From: Ideonella_A sp963843805
Lineage (GTDB): Bacteria > Pseudomonadota > Gammaproteobacteria > Burkholderiales > Burkholderiaceae_C
Direction of reading: 5' to 3'
Assembly (NCBI GenBank): GCA_963843805.1
Contig: CAWJLY010000009.1
Location: forward strand, 744,001-808,000
DNA length: 64,000 nt
A program made the position numbers and the translations under genes. Each line of letters starts with the position of its first letter. The first letter of the stretch is position 1. The notes beneath the pieces are model-generated. The model had not been told where the DNA came from. It saw nothing but the letters and a program-made list of their open reading frames with translations, and made no database searches. Below, piece after piece: positions 36,227 through 46,646 of this stretch.

Positions 36227-36988
36227 TCAGCTCAGATCGATCGACACGGCCTCGTTGGCCCGCCGTGCGGCGCTCCCGGCTGTTGGCCAGGTGGGTTCGC
36301 ATCGCCGCCCGTGCGCCTTCCTGTCGCGGTTGGCGATCGCACTGATAGATGCTTTCGTGCTCGGCGTTGACCCGGCGCAGGTATTCGCGACGCTCGCGGG
36401 CTGATTGCTGATCTGCGGGTCGAGCCGCGCGCGCGGAATGATCATCGAGCCGAGCGTGCCGATCAACTCGGCGAAATGCTGGTTCTGTGTCGCGCGGGCG
36501 ATTTCCAGGTGGAACTGGAAATCGGCGGCGACCGAATCGTCGCCCGACTCGATTGCCTTCGGCGAAGCCGTCCAGCGCGGTTCGCAACGTCAGCAGATTG
36601 TCGTCGTTGCGGCGCTGCGCAGCCAGCGCGGCGGCTTCGGTCTCGACGCCGATGCGCAGCTCGAGCACCGCGATCACGTCGCGCAAGGTGGCAAACTGCT
36701 CGGGCGCGATCCGGAACGGCGCGGAGTCGCCGAGGCCGACCACGAAGGTGCCGATGCCGTGCCGCGTCTCGACCAGCCCGGAAGCCTGCAGCTTCGACAG
36801 CGCCTCGCGCACCACGGTGCGGCTGACGCCGAATTCGCGCATGACTGCGGCCTCGGTCGGCAATTTGGCGCCGGCTGGCGAGCCGGCCTTCGCGGATCCG
36901 GTCGCCGAGCGATTCGACAAGTTCGATGCGCGAGCGTGCGCGGCCGGCGGCGGGGCTCGGCAGCAAGAGCGATTGCGCTGCTGGTCAT
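36227..36988 (-). CDS. GntR family (FadR subfamily) transcriptional regulator, multiple frameshifts
   Basis: About 252 aa when repaired. N-terminal winged helix: ESLGDRIREGRL, then AKLPTEAAVMREFGVSRTVV and REALSKLQASGLVETRHGIG. C-terminal FCD ligand domain: ADFQFHLEIARATQNQHFAE, REYLRRVNAEHESIYQ, AAMRTHLANSRER, ending RRANEAVSIDLS. Reading it needs about five +1 corrections and two -1 corrections, the densest damage in the window (for example near 36556, a +1 before IESGDDSV). Placed between garL-garR and the divergent udh operon, and with matching operators on both sides, it is probably the local repressor responding to an aldarate or uronate. Confidence 0.8.
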
Positions 36989-37062
36989 GATCGTCACAAG
37001 GGTAAACACCTAGCTTGTCTGCGTTGACGGCTTCGTCGGCTAGATTCGTAGAATTGCGGCTG

Positions 37063-37077
37063 AGTTGTACGACAACT
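37063..37077. promoter_or_regulatory. GntR operator, perfect 15-bp palindrome
   Basis: AGTTGTACGACAACT is a perfect inverted repeat (AGTTGT / ACAACT around ACG) in the gntR-udh intergenic region. It fits the TNGTNNNACNA consensus for FadR-subfamily GntR proteins. A related copy lies upstream of garL. It probably controls both gntR and the uronate operon. Confidence 0.65.
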
Positions 37078-37150
37078 GATGACTGCAACAGCTGGATCTT
37101 GCAACAACTCGGCAATTCGATCAACCCCTGGTCGAACCCGCAGAATACCG

Positions 37151-37978
37151 ATGCTCGTCCAAGCCTGCCACCTCGATCCGATTCAAGCGCCTGCTGCTGA
37201 CCGGTGCCGCCGGCAACCTCGGCCGCGAACTGCGCCCGCGCCTGAAGGCCTATTGCGACACGCTGCGGCTGAGCCATCGCTCCGAGATGGGCGCAGCCCG
37301 GCGAAGGCGAGGAGATCGTCGTCGCCGCTCTGGAAGATCGCAGCTGCCGTGCTCGGATCTGCTGAACGGTGTCGATGCGGTGATCCACATGGGCGGCGTC
37401 TCGACCGAACAGCCCTGGGACGCCATCCTGGCCGGCAACATCGTCGGCGCCTACAACCTGTACGAAGCGGCGCGCAAGCAACAAGGTCAAGCGCATCGTG
37501 TTCGCCAGCTCGAACCACGTCACCGGCTTCTATCGCCAGGACGAAGTGATCAGACAGCCGCGATCCGGTGCGCCCCGACGGCCTCTACGGCCTGAGCAAG
37601 GCCTTCGGCGAAAACCTGGCCCAGTTCTACTGGGACCGCTACGGCATCGAGACGGTCAGCCTGCGCATCGGCTCGTCGTTCGCCGAGCCGAAGGACCGGC
37701 GCATGCTCGCCACCTGGATGAGCTACGACGATACCGAGCGGCTGATCGTCGCCGCACTGACCGCGCCGGTGGTCGGCCACAGCATCATCTACGGCATGTC
37801 CGACAACGCCACGACCTGGTGGGACAACACTCCGGCCCGCCACATCGGCTACCGGCCGCAGGACAGCTCGGAAGTCTTCCGCGCCGCCGTCGAGGCGCGC
37901 CAGCCGGTGCTCGATGCCAGCGACCCGGCCGTCATCTACCAGGGCGGCGCGTTCGTCCGCACCGGTCCGTTCGAATGA
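37151..37978 (+). CDS. udh: uronate dehydrogenase (six +1 frameshifts)
   Basis: NAD-dependent SDR-type enzyme oxidising D-glucuronate or D-galacturonate to the aldaro-lactone; about 273 aa. N-terminal Rossmann motif KRLLLTGAAGNLGRELRPRL; NGVDAVIHMGGVSTEQPWDA; the Ser/Tyr/Lys active site in VFASSNHVTGFYR and LYGLSKAFGENLA (YxxxK with Y at LYGLSK); C-terminal WWDNTPARHIGYRPQDSSEV, a Udh hallmark. Frame shifts of +1 occur near 37175, 37300, 37345, 37357, 37474 and 37551. The exact start is uncertain because the first shift falls inside the first dozen codons; ATG 37151 is the best candidate. Confidence 0.85.
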
Positions 37979-38045
37979 ACTTTCGCTCAACGCTCAGCAG
38001 CCTCGTCCTCATTCACCACCTCACAAGCTTCCACCGGAGACACTC

Positions 38046-39028
38046 ATGAACATTCGTCGTACCCTGATCGCCGCCGCCGCTGCGGCCGTCGTCACGCCTG
38101 GGCACCGCCCTCGGCGCGGCCGCCCAGACCATGAAGGCCGCCGACGTGCACCCCGCCGGCTACCCGACCGTCGTCGCGGTCGAGAACATGGGCAAGAAGA
38201 TCGAGGCAGCCACCGGCGGCAAGATCAAGTTCCAGATGTTCCCGGGCAGCGTGCTCGGCGGCGAGAAGGAGATGATCGAGCAGACCCAGGTCGGCGCGAT
38301 CCAGATCCTGCGCACCTCGCTCGGCCCGATCGGCACGGTCACGCCCGAGGTCAACGTCTTCAACATGCCGTTCGTCTTCCGCGACATCAAGCACATGCGC
38401 GCGGTGATCGACGGCCCGATCGGCCAGGAACTGCTCGACAAGGTCAGCGCGTCGTCGAACCGGCTGATCGGCCTGGCCTGGATGGACGGCGGCTCGCGCA
38501 GCCTGTACACCAAGAAGCCGGTGCACAGCATGGCCGACCTGAAGGGCCAGAAGATCCGCATGATGGGCAACCCGCTGTTCGTCGACACGATGAACGCGAT
38601 GGGCGGCAACGGCATCAGCATGGGCTACGGCGAGGTCTTCACCGCGCTGCAGACCGGCGTCATCGACGGTGCCGAGAACAACCCGCCGAGCCTGTTCACC
38701 GCCAACCACTTCAAGGCCGGCGCCAAGTACTACACCCAGACCAACCACCTGATCATCCCGGAAATCCTGGTGATGTCGAAGGTGGCGTGGGACAAGCTGT
38801 CGAAGGAAGACCAGGCGTTGTTCAAGAAGACGGCGCGCGAAGCGCAGATGGAGCAGCGCGTCCTGTGGGACAAGGCGGTTGCCGACTACACCGCCAAGCT
38901 GAAGGCCGAAGGCGTCGAGTTCATCCAGCATCGACACCAAGCCGTTCTTCGATGCCACCGCACCGGTGCGCGCCAAGTACGGCGCGCAGTTCGCCGACCT
39001 GATGACGCGCATCGCCGCCGTCAAGTAA
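38046..39028 (+). CDS. dctP: TRAP transporter substrate-binding protein DctP (two frameshifts)
   Basis: Periplasmic binding protein for a sugar acid, 326 aa after repair. Signal peptide MNIRRTLIAAAAAAVV... with the first +1 shift near 38098 inside it (between VVT and LGTALGAAAQT). Mature protein: MKAADVHPAGYPTVVAVENM, FPGSVLGGEKEMIEQTQVG, NPLFVDTMNAMGGNGI, IDGAENNPPSLFTANHF. The Arg that binds the substrate carboxylate is expected in KGQKIRMMGNPLF. The second +1 near 38931 separates EFIQ from IDTKPFFDATAPVRAKYG. GGAG precedes the ATG. A close intact paralogue of identical repaired length lies at 46647-47627. Confidence 0.88.
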
Positions 39029-39199
39029 GCGCGGTATCGGGCAGCGGCGGCGTATTTCGTCGCTGTCCATCGTCTTCGGATCGGCGTCCGGAGCAGGCGT
39101 GCCGTCCAGCTTCCGCCAGACTGCACGCACCGTACCGCGCGGCGGCGGCGCGGCGGGCAGTGCGGCGCAGCCCGAACCCGCTTCAGCGAGGGACGCATC

Positions 39200-39743
39200 T
39201 TGGACAACTCTTTCATCCGGGCCATGGACAGGCTCTACCTGGCCTGCATCTGGATCGCCGGCACGGCGATCTTCTTCATGTCGCTGATCATTCCGTGGGG
39301 CGTGTTCACGCGCTACGTGCTGGGCACCGGCTCGGCGTGGCCCGAGCCGATCGCGATCCTGCTGATGATGTCGTTCACCTTCATCGGCGCTGCGGCCGCC
39401 TACCGAGCCGGCGCGCACATCGCGGTGGCGATGCTGACCGAGCGGCTGCCGCCGTCGCTGCAGCGCAGCGGCGAGGTGCTGGTGCACCTGCTGATGTTGC
39501 TGGTCAGCGGCTTCGTCGTGTTCTACGGCACGCGGCTGTGCATCGAGACGATGAACCAGTCGATCAGCGAACTGCCCTGGCTGCCGGTCGGCGTGACCTA
39601 CGCCGCGATCCCGATCGGCAGCGCGATCACGACTCCTGTTCGTGCTCGAACACCTGATCTTCGGCTCGCAGGCCGGCCGGCCGATCGTCCGCTACGAAGA
39701 ACAAGGCAATGAGCTGCCCGAAGCGGCCGAGGGAGTGCTTTGA
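39200..39743 (+). CDS. dctQ: TRAP transporter small permease DctQ (one frameshift)
   Basis: Four-helix membrane subunit, about 180 aa, from TTG 39200 (MDNSFIRAMDRLYLACIWIA). DctQ features: SLIIPWGVFTRYVLGTGSAW PEP at the helix1-2 loop, FIGAAAAYRAGAHIAV. A +1 shift near 39632 (atc acg [a] ctc ctg) separates PIGSAIT from LLFVLEHLIFGSQAG; the true C-terminus ends EAAEGVL and its stop TGA overlaps the ATG of dctM by one base. Confidence 0.85.
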
Positions 39744-41029
39744 TGGACATGTTCGTCTTGCTCGGCAGCTTCGTCGTGCTGATGATGATCGGCATGCCGA
39801 TCGCCTATGCGCTGGGGCTGTCGGCGCTGGTCGGCGCGGTCTGGATCGACATGCCGCTCGACGCGGTGATGATCCAGCTGGCCTCGGGCGTCAACAAGTT
39901 CTCGTTGCTGGCGATTCCGTTCTTCGTGCTGGCCGGCGCCATCATGGCCGAGGGCGGCATGGCGCGGCGGCTGGTGGCCTTCGCCGGCGTGCTGGTCGGC
40001 TTCATCCGCGGCGGCCTGTCGCTGGTCAACATCATGGCCAGCACCTTCTTCGGCGCGATCTCCGGCTCGTCGGTGGCCGATACCGCCTCGATCGGCTCGG
40101 TGCTGATCCCGGAGATGGAGAAGAAGGGCTACCCGCGCGCATTCGCCACCGCGGTGACCGTGAGCGGTTCGATCCAGGCGATCCTGATCCCGCCGAGCCA
40201 CAACGCGGTGCTGTATTCGCTGGCCGCCGGCGGCAGCGTATCGATCGCCGCCCTGTTCATGGCCGGCGTGCTGCCCGGTCTGCTGATGGGGCTGACGCTT
40301 GGCAGCGCTGTGCCTGATCATCGCCAAGAAGAAGAACTATCCGAAAGGCGACGTGATCCCGCTGCGCCAGGCGCTGAAGATCTGCGGCGACGCGATGTGG
40401 GGAATGATGACGATGGTCATCATCCTCGGCGGCATCCTGTCGGGCGTCTTCACCGCCAACGAGTCGGCCGTCGATCGCCGTGGTGTGGGCGTTCTTCGTG
40501 ACGATGTTCGTCTACCGCGACTACAAGTGGCGCGACCTGCCCAAGCTGGTGCACCGCACGGTCAAGACGGTGACGATCGTGATGATCCTGATCGGCTTCG
40601 CGGCCTGTTTCGGCTACCTGATGACGCTGATGCAGATCCCGCTGAAGGTGACCACCTTCTTCACCAGCATCTCGGACAACAAGTACGTGATCCTGATGCT
40701 GATCAACATCATGCTGCTGATGCTCGGCACGCTGATGGACATGTCGCCGCTGATCCTGATCCTGACGCCGATCCTGCTGCCGGTGGTCAAGGCGATGGGC
40801 GTCGATCCGGTGCACTTCGGCATGATCATGATGGTCAACCTCGGCATGGGCCTGATCACGCCGCCGGTGGGCACGGTGCTGTTCGTCGGCGCGGCGGTTG
40901 CCAAGCTGAAGATCGGGCGTCGTCGTCAAGGCGATGAAGCCGTTCTTCATCGCGCTGTTCATCGTGCTGATGATGGTCACCTACATGCCGTGGCTGAGTC
41001 TGTGGTTGCCGCGGGTGCTGGGCTTGTAG
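39743..41029 (+). CDS. dctM: TRAP transporter large permease DctM (three frameshifts)
   Basis: Large membrane subunit, about 427 aa, with some twelve hydrophobic segments. Motifs: FSLLAIPFFVLAGAIMAEGG, FFGAISGSSVADTASIGSVL, the sodium-coupling-type GSIQAILIPPSHNAVLYS, and in the second half MGLITPPVGTVLFVGAAVAK. Shifts of +1 near 40303 (LTLG|AALCLIIAKK), 40473 (ESAV|IAVVWAFF) and 40917 (KLKIG|VVVKAMKPFF). Start ATG 39743 overlaps dctQ. Completes a TRAP importer with the upstream DctP; the substrate is probably a uronate or aldarate, given the neighbours. Confidence 0.87.
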
Positions 41030-41206
41030 ATGGTCCCACCCGGAGCGCCTTGCGGCGCACCCGCGCAAGGGGGCGACACCAGCGGACCGGCGAAGCCGGA
41101 TCCGCGGGTCTGCTGATGGCAACTTGTGTTCCATCACGTGTGCACCGCTGCTGACCCGTTGCAGAAATGCTGCGGACTCTGAGATGACTTTGAACGAACG
41201 CTGGCG
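41030..41206. repeat. small GC palindromes after dctM
   Basis: Between dctM and the lactonase gene are two short stem-forming motifs, GGAGCGCC-TTGC-GGCGCACC (about 41041-41062) and CCGGCGAAGCCGG within GCGGA...CCGC (about 41082-41106). Such GCGCC(TTGC)GGCGC repeats are frequent between Burkholderiales genes. They may act as weak terminators or RNA-stability elements. Confidence 0.4.
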
Positions 41207-42185
41207 ATGGGCAGTGCGACGCGGGTGCCGTTCGAGGCGAGTGCGCGTTATCCCGATCCGGCGATCGAGGTGCTCGACGAGCGGTTCCTGAAGCTGCGCC
41301 TGTTCAGCGCCGGCGTCGAGCAGCTGGCCACCGGGATGCGCTGGGCCGAGGGGCCGGTGTGGTTCGGCGACGGCCGCTATCTGCTGGTGTCGGACATCCC
41401 GAACAACCGCATCCTGCGCTGGGACGAGACCAGCGGCGCCACCAGCGTGTTCCGCTCGCCGTCGAACCATGCCAACGGCCATGCGCGTGACCTGCAGGGC
41501 CGGCTGATCGGCTGCGAGCACCATGACGCGGCGCATCACGCGCACCGAATACGACGGCCGCATCACGGTGCTGGCCGATCGCTTCGACGGCAAGCGGCTG
41601 AACTCGCCGAACGACATCGTCTGCCAGCGCAACGGCGCGATCTGGTTCACCGATCCGAGCTTCGGCATCATGGGTCACTGGGAAGGCGACCCGGCCGAGC
41701 CCGAATTGCCGCATGCGGTTTATCGCCTCGACCCGTCAAGCGGCGAACTGCAGCAGGTGATCACCGGCCTGGCGGCGCCCAACGGCCTTGCGTTCTCGCC
41801 CGACGAATCGATGCTGTACGTGGTCGAGAGCCGCGCCGAGCCGCACCGGCTGATCTGGGCCTGGGATGTCGCGTCCGATGGCAGCGCTGTCGAACAAGCG
41901 GCTGCTGATCGATGCCGACGGCGCCGGGCGCCTTCGACGGCATCAAGGTCGACGTGCAGGGCAATCTGTGGTGCGGCCTGGGCAGCACCGGTGCACCCGG
42001 CGCCGAGCGCTTCGGCGCTCGACGGCGTGCGCGTCTACGACCCGGCGGGCCAGGTGCTCGGCCATATCCACCTGCCCGAGCGCTGCGCCAACCTGTGTTT
42101 CGGCGGCGCCAAGAACAACCGGCTGTTCATGGCCAGCAGCCATTCGCTGTACGCGCTTTTCGTCAATGTGCAAGGGGCGGTCTGA
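41207..42185 (+). CDS. SMP-30/gluconolactonase family lactonase (four frameshifts)
   Basis: Six-bladed beta-propeller lactonase, about 324 aa; would open the aldaro- or aldonolactone made by the uronate dehydrogenase. Motifs: WAEGPVWFGDGRYLLVSDIP with the metal-binding Glu, NSPNDIVCQRNGAIWFTDPS with the Asn and Asp ligands, GLAFSPDESMLYVVES. Shifts +1 near 41522, 41881, 41925 and 42018; the last fragment LDGVRVYDPAGQVLGHIHLP ends at 42185. The first codon is uncertain; ATG 41207 is in frame with the conserved start, and an ATG at 41184 is out of frame. Confidence 0.83.
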
Positions 42186-42275
42186 GAACGCGCATTGCAC
42201 ACCACCGTCGCAACGCGCTCCTGACTCTGGCACGCGCTGCGCCGCCTGTTCAACCCCCATCTGCCTGGAAATCCG

Positions 42276-43258
42276 ATGAATATTTCAAGACGCGTCGCCA
42301 CCTCGATTGTCGCCCGGTGCTGCTGCCTGCCGTTTGCCGCTTCGGCGCAGCAGCCGTGGCCGTCCAAGCCGATCAAGATCGTCGTGCCGTTTGCCGCCGG
42401 CGGCACCTCCGATGCGCTGGCCCGTCTGCTCGGCCAGCAGTTGCAGGATTCGCTGAAGCAGACCGTGATCGTCGAGAACAAGGCCGGCGCCGGCGGCATG
42501 ATCGGCGCCGATGAGGTCGCCAAGTCGCCAGCCGATGGCTATACGCTGCTGCTCGGCACGATCGCCTCGCACGCGATCAATCCGGCGCTGCAGCCGAAGA
42601 TGCCCGTACGACGCCGCCAAGGATTTCGCGCCGGTCTTCTTCGTCGGCAACATCTCCAACGTGCTGCTGGTCGGCGCGGCGCAGCCGTACAAGACGGTCA
42701 AGGACCTGATCGCCGCTGCCAAGGCCAAGCCGGGATCGCTGTCGTTCGCCAGCGCCGGCACCGGCAGTTCGCAGCACCTGTCGGGTGAAAAATTCAAGCT
42801 CGATGCCGGTGTCGATATCGTGCATATCCCGTACAAGGGCAGCGCACCGTCGATGCAGGACCTGATCGCCGGGCAGATCCCGATGAGCTTCGAGACCGCA
42901 CTGGTGGCGCTTGCCGCACATCACCAGCGGCAAGGTGCGCGCGTTGGCGGTGACATCGGGCCAAGCGCGCCAAGGTGATGCCCGATGTGCCGACGATCGC
43001 CGAGTCCGGGCTTGCCCGGCTTCGATGTCGCATCGTGGCAGGCGATCTTCGCCCCGGCCGGCACGCCGCCGGATGTCGTCAAGCGGCTCAACGACGAGTT
43101 GACCGAGATCGTCGGCAAGACGCAGATTGCGGCGCGCCTGTATACGATGGGCGTCGAGAACGTGCCGATGACGCCGGTCCAGTTCAGCGATTTCCAGCGC
43201 AAGGAACTTGCGAAGTGGTCAGAAGATCGTCAAGGACGGCAACCTGAAACCCGAATGA
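42276..43258 (+). CDS. Bug-family (TctC) tripartite tricarboxylate-type substrate-binding protein (five frameshifts)
   Basis: Exported solute receptor typical of Burkholderiales, about 325 aa after repair. Signal sequence MNISRRVATSIVARCCCLPF ending ASAQQ; mature start WPSKPIKIVVPFAAGGTSDA; then VENKAGAGGMIGADEVAKSP, ASAGTGSSQHLSGEKFKLDA, HIPYKGSAPSMQDLIAGQI. Frame moves +1 near 42605, 42912, 42962, 43012 and 43221. No TctA/TctB membrane genes accompany it, as is common for Bug proteins. Ligand likely an organic acid of the uronate pathway. Confidence 0.85.
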
Positions 43259-43264
43259 GGCACG

Positions 43265-44860
43265 ATGATGAACAGATTGATCGAGCGCGCGCCGCTGACC
43301 ATTTCGATGCACGAGCGCGACAACGTCGCGATCGTCGCCAACGACGGCGGGCTGCCGGCCGGCAGGGTGCTGGCATCAGGCCTGACCCTGCGCGAGCATG
43401 TGCCGCAGGGGCACAAGGTGGCGCTGGTCGACCTGCCGAAGGGCTCGCCGGTGCGTCGCTACGACGTGACGATCGGCGAGACGCTGAAGGACATCGCGGC
43501 CGGCAGCTGGGTTCACGAGCGCCTGCTGGCGATGCCCGACGCCCGCTCGCTCGAAGGCCTGCCGATCGCGACCCGCAAGCGCTGAACCGCTGCCGCCGCT
43601 GGAAGGCTATACCTTCGAGGGCTATCGCAATCCGGACGGATCGGTCGGCACGCGCAACATCCTCGCCATCACGACCACGGTGCAATGTGTGGCCGGCGTG
43701 GTCGACTTCGCGGTGCAGCGGATCAAGGCCGAGCTGCTGCCGAAATTTCCGCATGTCGACGACGTGATCGGCCTCGAGCACACCTATGGCTGCGGCGTCG
43801 CGATCGATGCGCCCGATGCCGATGTGCCGATCCGCACGCTGCGCAACATCAGCCTGAACCCGAATTTCGGCGGCGAGGTGATGGTGGTCAGCCTCGGCTG
43901 CGAGAAGCTGCAGCCGCAGCGGCTGTTGCCGCCCGGAACGATCCCGCTGGTCGACGAGCGCAATGTCGCCGATATCGGCGCGACAGCCGAGCCGAAGCTC
44001 GATGTGGTCTGCCTGCAGGACGATGCCGCACGTCGGCTTCATGTCGATGATCGATTCGATCATGGCCACCGCCGAAGAGCACCTGGAGCGATTGAACGCA
44101 CGCCGCCGCGAGACGGTGCCCGCCAGCGAGCTGGTGGTCGGCGTGCAGTGCGGCGGCAGCGATGCGTTCTCCGGCGTCACCGCCAATCCGGCGGTCGGCT
44201 TCTGCACCGATCTGCTGGTGCGCGCCGGCGCCACCGTGATGTTCAGCGAAGTGACCGAGGTGCGCGACGGCATCGACCAGCTGACCTCGCGCGCGACGAC
44301 GCCCGAAGTGGCGCAGGCGATGATCCGCGAGATGGCCTGGTACGACGCCTACCTGAAACGCGGCGGTGCCGACCGCAGCGCCAACACCACGCCGGGCAAC
44401 AAGAAGGGCGGCCTGTCGAATATCGTCGAGAAGGCGATGGGATCGATCGTCAAGAGCGGCAGCTCGCCGATTTCGGGCGTGCTGTCGCCGGGCGAAAAAC
44501 TGCGGCAGAAGGGCCTGATCTACGCCGCCACACCGGCCAGCGATTTCATCTGCGGCACGCTGCAACTGGCCGCCGGCATGAACCTGCACGTCTTCACCAC
44601 CGGCCGCGGCACGCCTTACGGTCTGGCGCAGGTGCCGGTGATCAAGGTCGCCACGCGCAGCGACCTGGCCCGCCGCTGGCACGACCTGATGGACATCAAT
44701 GCCGGTACCATCGCCGACGGGACGGCAACGATCGAGCGAAGTCGGCTGGGAGATGTTCAAGCTGATGCTCGACGTGGCCAGCGGCCGCAAGAAGACCTGG
44801 GCCGAACAATGGAAGCTGCACAACGCGCTGGTGCTGTTCAACCCGGCGCCGGTGACCTGA
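43265..44860 (+). CDS. garD: galactarate dehydratase (three frameshifts)
   Basis: UxaA/GarD family dehydratase, about 530 aa, converting meso-galactarate (or glucarate) to 5-keto-4-deoxyglucarate. N-terminal SAF domain (NVAIVANDGGLPAGRVLASG, LREHVPQGHKVALVDLP); central domain GSVGTRNILAITTTVQCVAG and the Cys-containing LEHTYGCGVAIDAPDAD; C-terminal region VGVQCGGSDAFSGVTANPA, TTGRGTPYGLAQVPVIKVA, and KLHNALVLFNPAPVT as in E. coli GarD. Shifts of +1 near 43583, 44031 and 44742. Tandem ATGs at 43265 and 43268. Sits directly before the glycerate kinase gene. Confidence 0.87.
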
Positions 44861-44897
44861 CGACCCGGCCGCGCGCCTTGTCTGGATGGGCAGCGCC

Positions 44898-46178
44898 ATG
44901 AACCCGCAGATTCTGCTGCGCCAGATGTTCGACGCTGCGGTGGCGTCGGCCCAGCCGGCGCTGGTGATCCCGCCGCATCTGCCGAAGCTAGCCGCCGCGC
45001 GGCCGGATGATCGTGATCGGCGCCGGCAAGGCCTCGGCGGCGATGGCGCGCGCCGTCGAGGATCACTGGCAAGGTCCGCTCGAAGGGCTGGTGATCACCC
45101 GTTACGGCTATGCCGTGCCGTGCGAGCGCATCGAGATCGTCGAGGCCGCCCACCCGGTACCCGATGCCGCCGGCCTGGCCGCAGCCCAGCGACTGCTGAA
45201 AACCGTCGAAGGCCTGTCCGAAGACGACCTGGTGTTGTGCCTGATCTCCGGCGGCGGCTCATCGCTGATGCCGCTGCCGATCGACGGGCTGACGCTGGAA
45301 CACAAGCAGGCCGTCAACCGCGAACTGCTGAAGTCCGGCGCAACGATCGGCGAGATGAACTGTGTGCGCCGCCACCTGTCGGCGATCAAGGGCGGCCGGC
45401 TGGCTGCGGCCTGCCATCCGGCCCGGCTGCTCACGCTGGCGATCTCCGACGTTCCCGGCGACGACCCGATCGATATCGCCTCGGGCCCGACCGCAGCCGA
45501 CCCGACCACTTGCGCCGACGCGCTGGCGATCGTCAAGCGCTACGGCATCGAGCTGCCCGCTGCCGGTGCGCGAGGTGCTGGACAGTGGCCGCGGCGAATC
45601 GATCAAGCCCGGTGACCCGCGGCTGGCCGGCAACGAGCTGCACCTGATCGCGACGCCGCAGATGGCGCTCGAGGCCGCCGCCAAGGTGGCCGCGACAACG
45701 GCCTCGATGCCCTACATCCTCGGCGATGCGATCGAAGGCGAGGCGCGCGATGTCGGCAAGGTGCTGGCCGGTATCGCGCTGCAGGTGGCCGGCCGAGGCC
45801 AGCCGGTGGCCGGGCCGTGTGTGCTGCTGTCGGGCGGCGAAACCACGGTTACCGTGCGTGGCAACGGCCGCGGCGGGCGCAATGTCGAGTTTCTGCTGGC
45901 GCTGGCAGTGGCGCTTGAACGGACACCGGCGAATTCATGCGCTGGCCGGCGATACCGACGGCGTCGACGGGCAGGAAGAGATTGCCGGAGCGATCCTGAC
46001 GCCCGACAGCCTGATGCGTGCCTGGGGCCTGGGCATCAAGCCCCGCGAGCGGCTGGCGGACAACGACGGCCACGGCTTCTTCGAAGCCCTCGGTGATTCG
46101 GTGATCACCGGGCCGACGCTGACCAATGTGAACGACTTCCGCGCGATCATCATCGAGGCCGGACATGGGGTGGAGTAG
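44898..46178 (+). CDS. ttuD: glycerate 2-kinase, MOFRL family (three frameshifts)
   Basis: Phosphorylates D-glycerate to 2-phosphoglycerate, about 425 aa. Motifs: MIVIGAGKASAAMARAVEDH, VLCLISGGGSSLMPLPIDGL, CVRRHLSAIKGGRLAAAC, LAISDVPGDDPIDIASGPTA; C-terminal MOFRL domain PCVLLSGGETTVTVRGNGRG, LAGDTDGVDGQEEIAGAIL. Shifts of +1 near 45004, 45558 and 45924. Often annotated as hydroxypyruvate reductase TtuD, but the MOFRL family is a kinase. It finishes the route from uronate to central metabolism with garD, garL and garR. Confidence 0.87.
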
Positions 46179-46229
46179 GCCTGCTGGCAGGCAGGCAGTG
46201 AGGCCTCACGGATTTGCATCACCGAGCGG

Positions 46230-46327
46230 GGACGATGCCCGCGGGTAGCCGGATGCCTCCAGGTCCTCCGCCGCCTGCGGCGGCTCCCCCTTTACTTGCG
46301 GCATCCGGCCACCCACCGGCATCGTCC
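46230..46327. repeat. REP-like palindrome 1
   Basis: Arms 46230-46257 (GGACGATGCC...GCCGGATGCC) and 46300-46327 (GGCATCCGGCC...GGCATCGTCC) pair with few mismatches. The loop carries a second, perfect stem CCGCCGCCTGCGGCGG (46268-46283) followed by CTCCCCCTTTACTT. The loop sequence reappears inverted in palindrome 2. Confidence 0.75.
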
Positions 46328-46371
46328 TGGCCTGTTCGGCGCGGCCGCGATCTTCAACCCTTCCCAGCGGT

Positions 46372-46459
46372 GGGGTGAGCCGGCCTGTTCTGCGGAAGTA
46401 AAGGAAGGAGCCGCCGCAGGCGGCGGGGGGACATGAAGCAGAACAGGCCGGCTCACCCC
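46372..46459. repeat. REP-like palindrome 2 with inverted copy of the same core
   Basis: A perfect 22-bp inverted repeat: GGGGTGAGCCGGCCTGTT (46372 on) pairs with AACAGGCCGGCTCACCCC (to 46459). Its loop (46396-46432) is nearly the reverse complement of 46263-46297 in palindrome 1, including the CCGCCGCAGGCGG core and AAGTAAAGG. The two units in opposite orientation look like a bacterial interspersed mosaic element. Confidence 0.75.
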
Positions 46460-46646
46460 ATTGCAAGCTCGGTCGCCCATCTCGCGAGACACAAGCTGGA
46501 GGAAACACGCCGGGAATTGTTTCCAGCTGCCGCCGATGCAACACCCCGAACGACCGGGTAAGCGATCGTTGCACGTCGACGCGAGCGTGCGGTATCGTGC
46601 CGTCCGCATCGCATTCCGCGTCGTCAAAGATTTCAGGAGACACCTC

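Larger units (their letters stand above)
46179..46646. other. 468-bp spacer occupied by REP-like palindromes
   Basis: No gene. Almost all of it is taken by the two palindromes described separately (46230-46327 and 46372-46459). The final bases supply an AGGAGA ribosome-binding site for dctP2. Confidence 0.6.
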
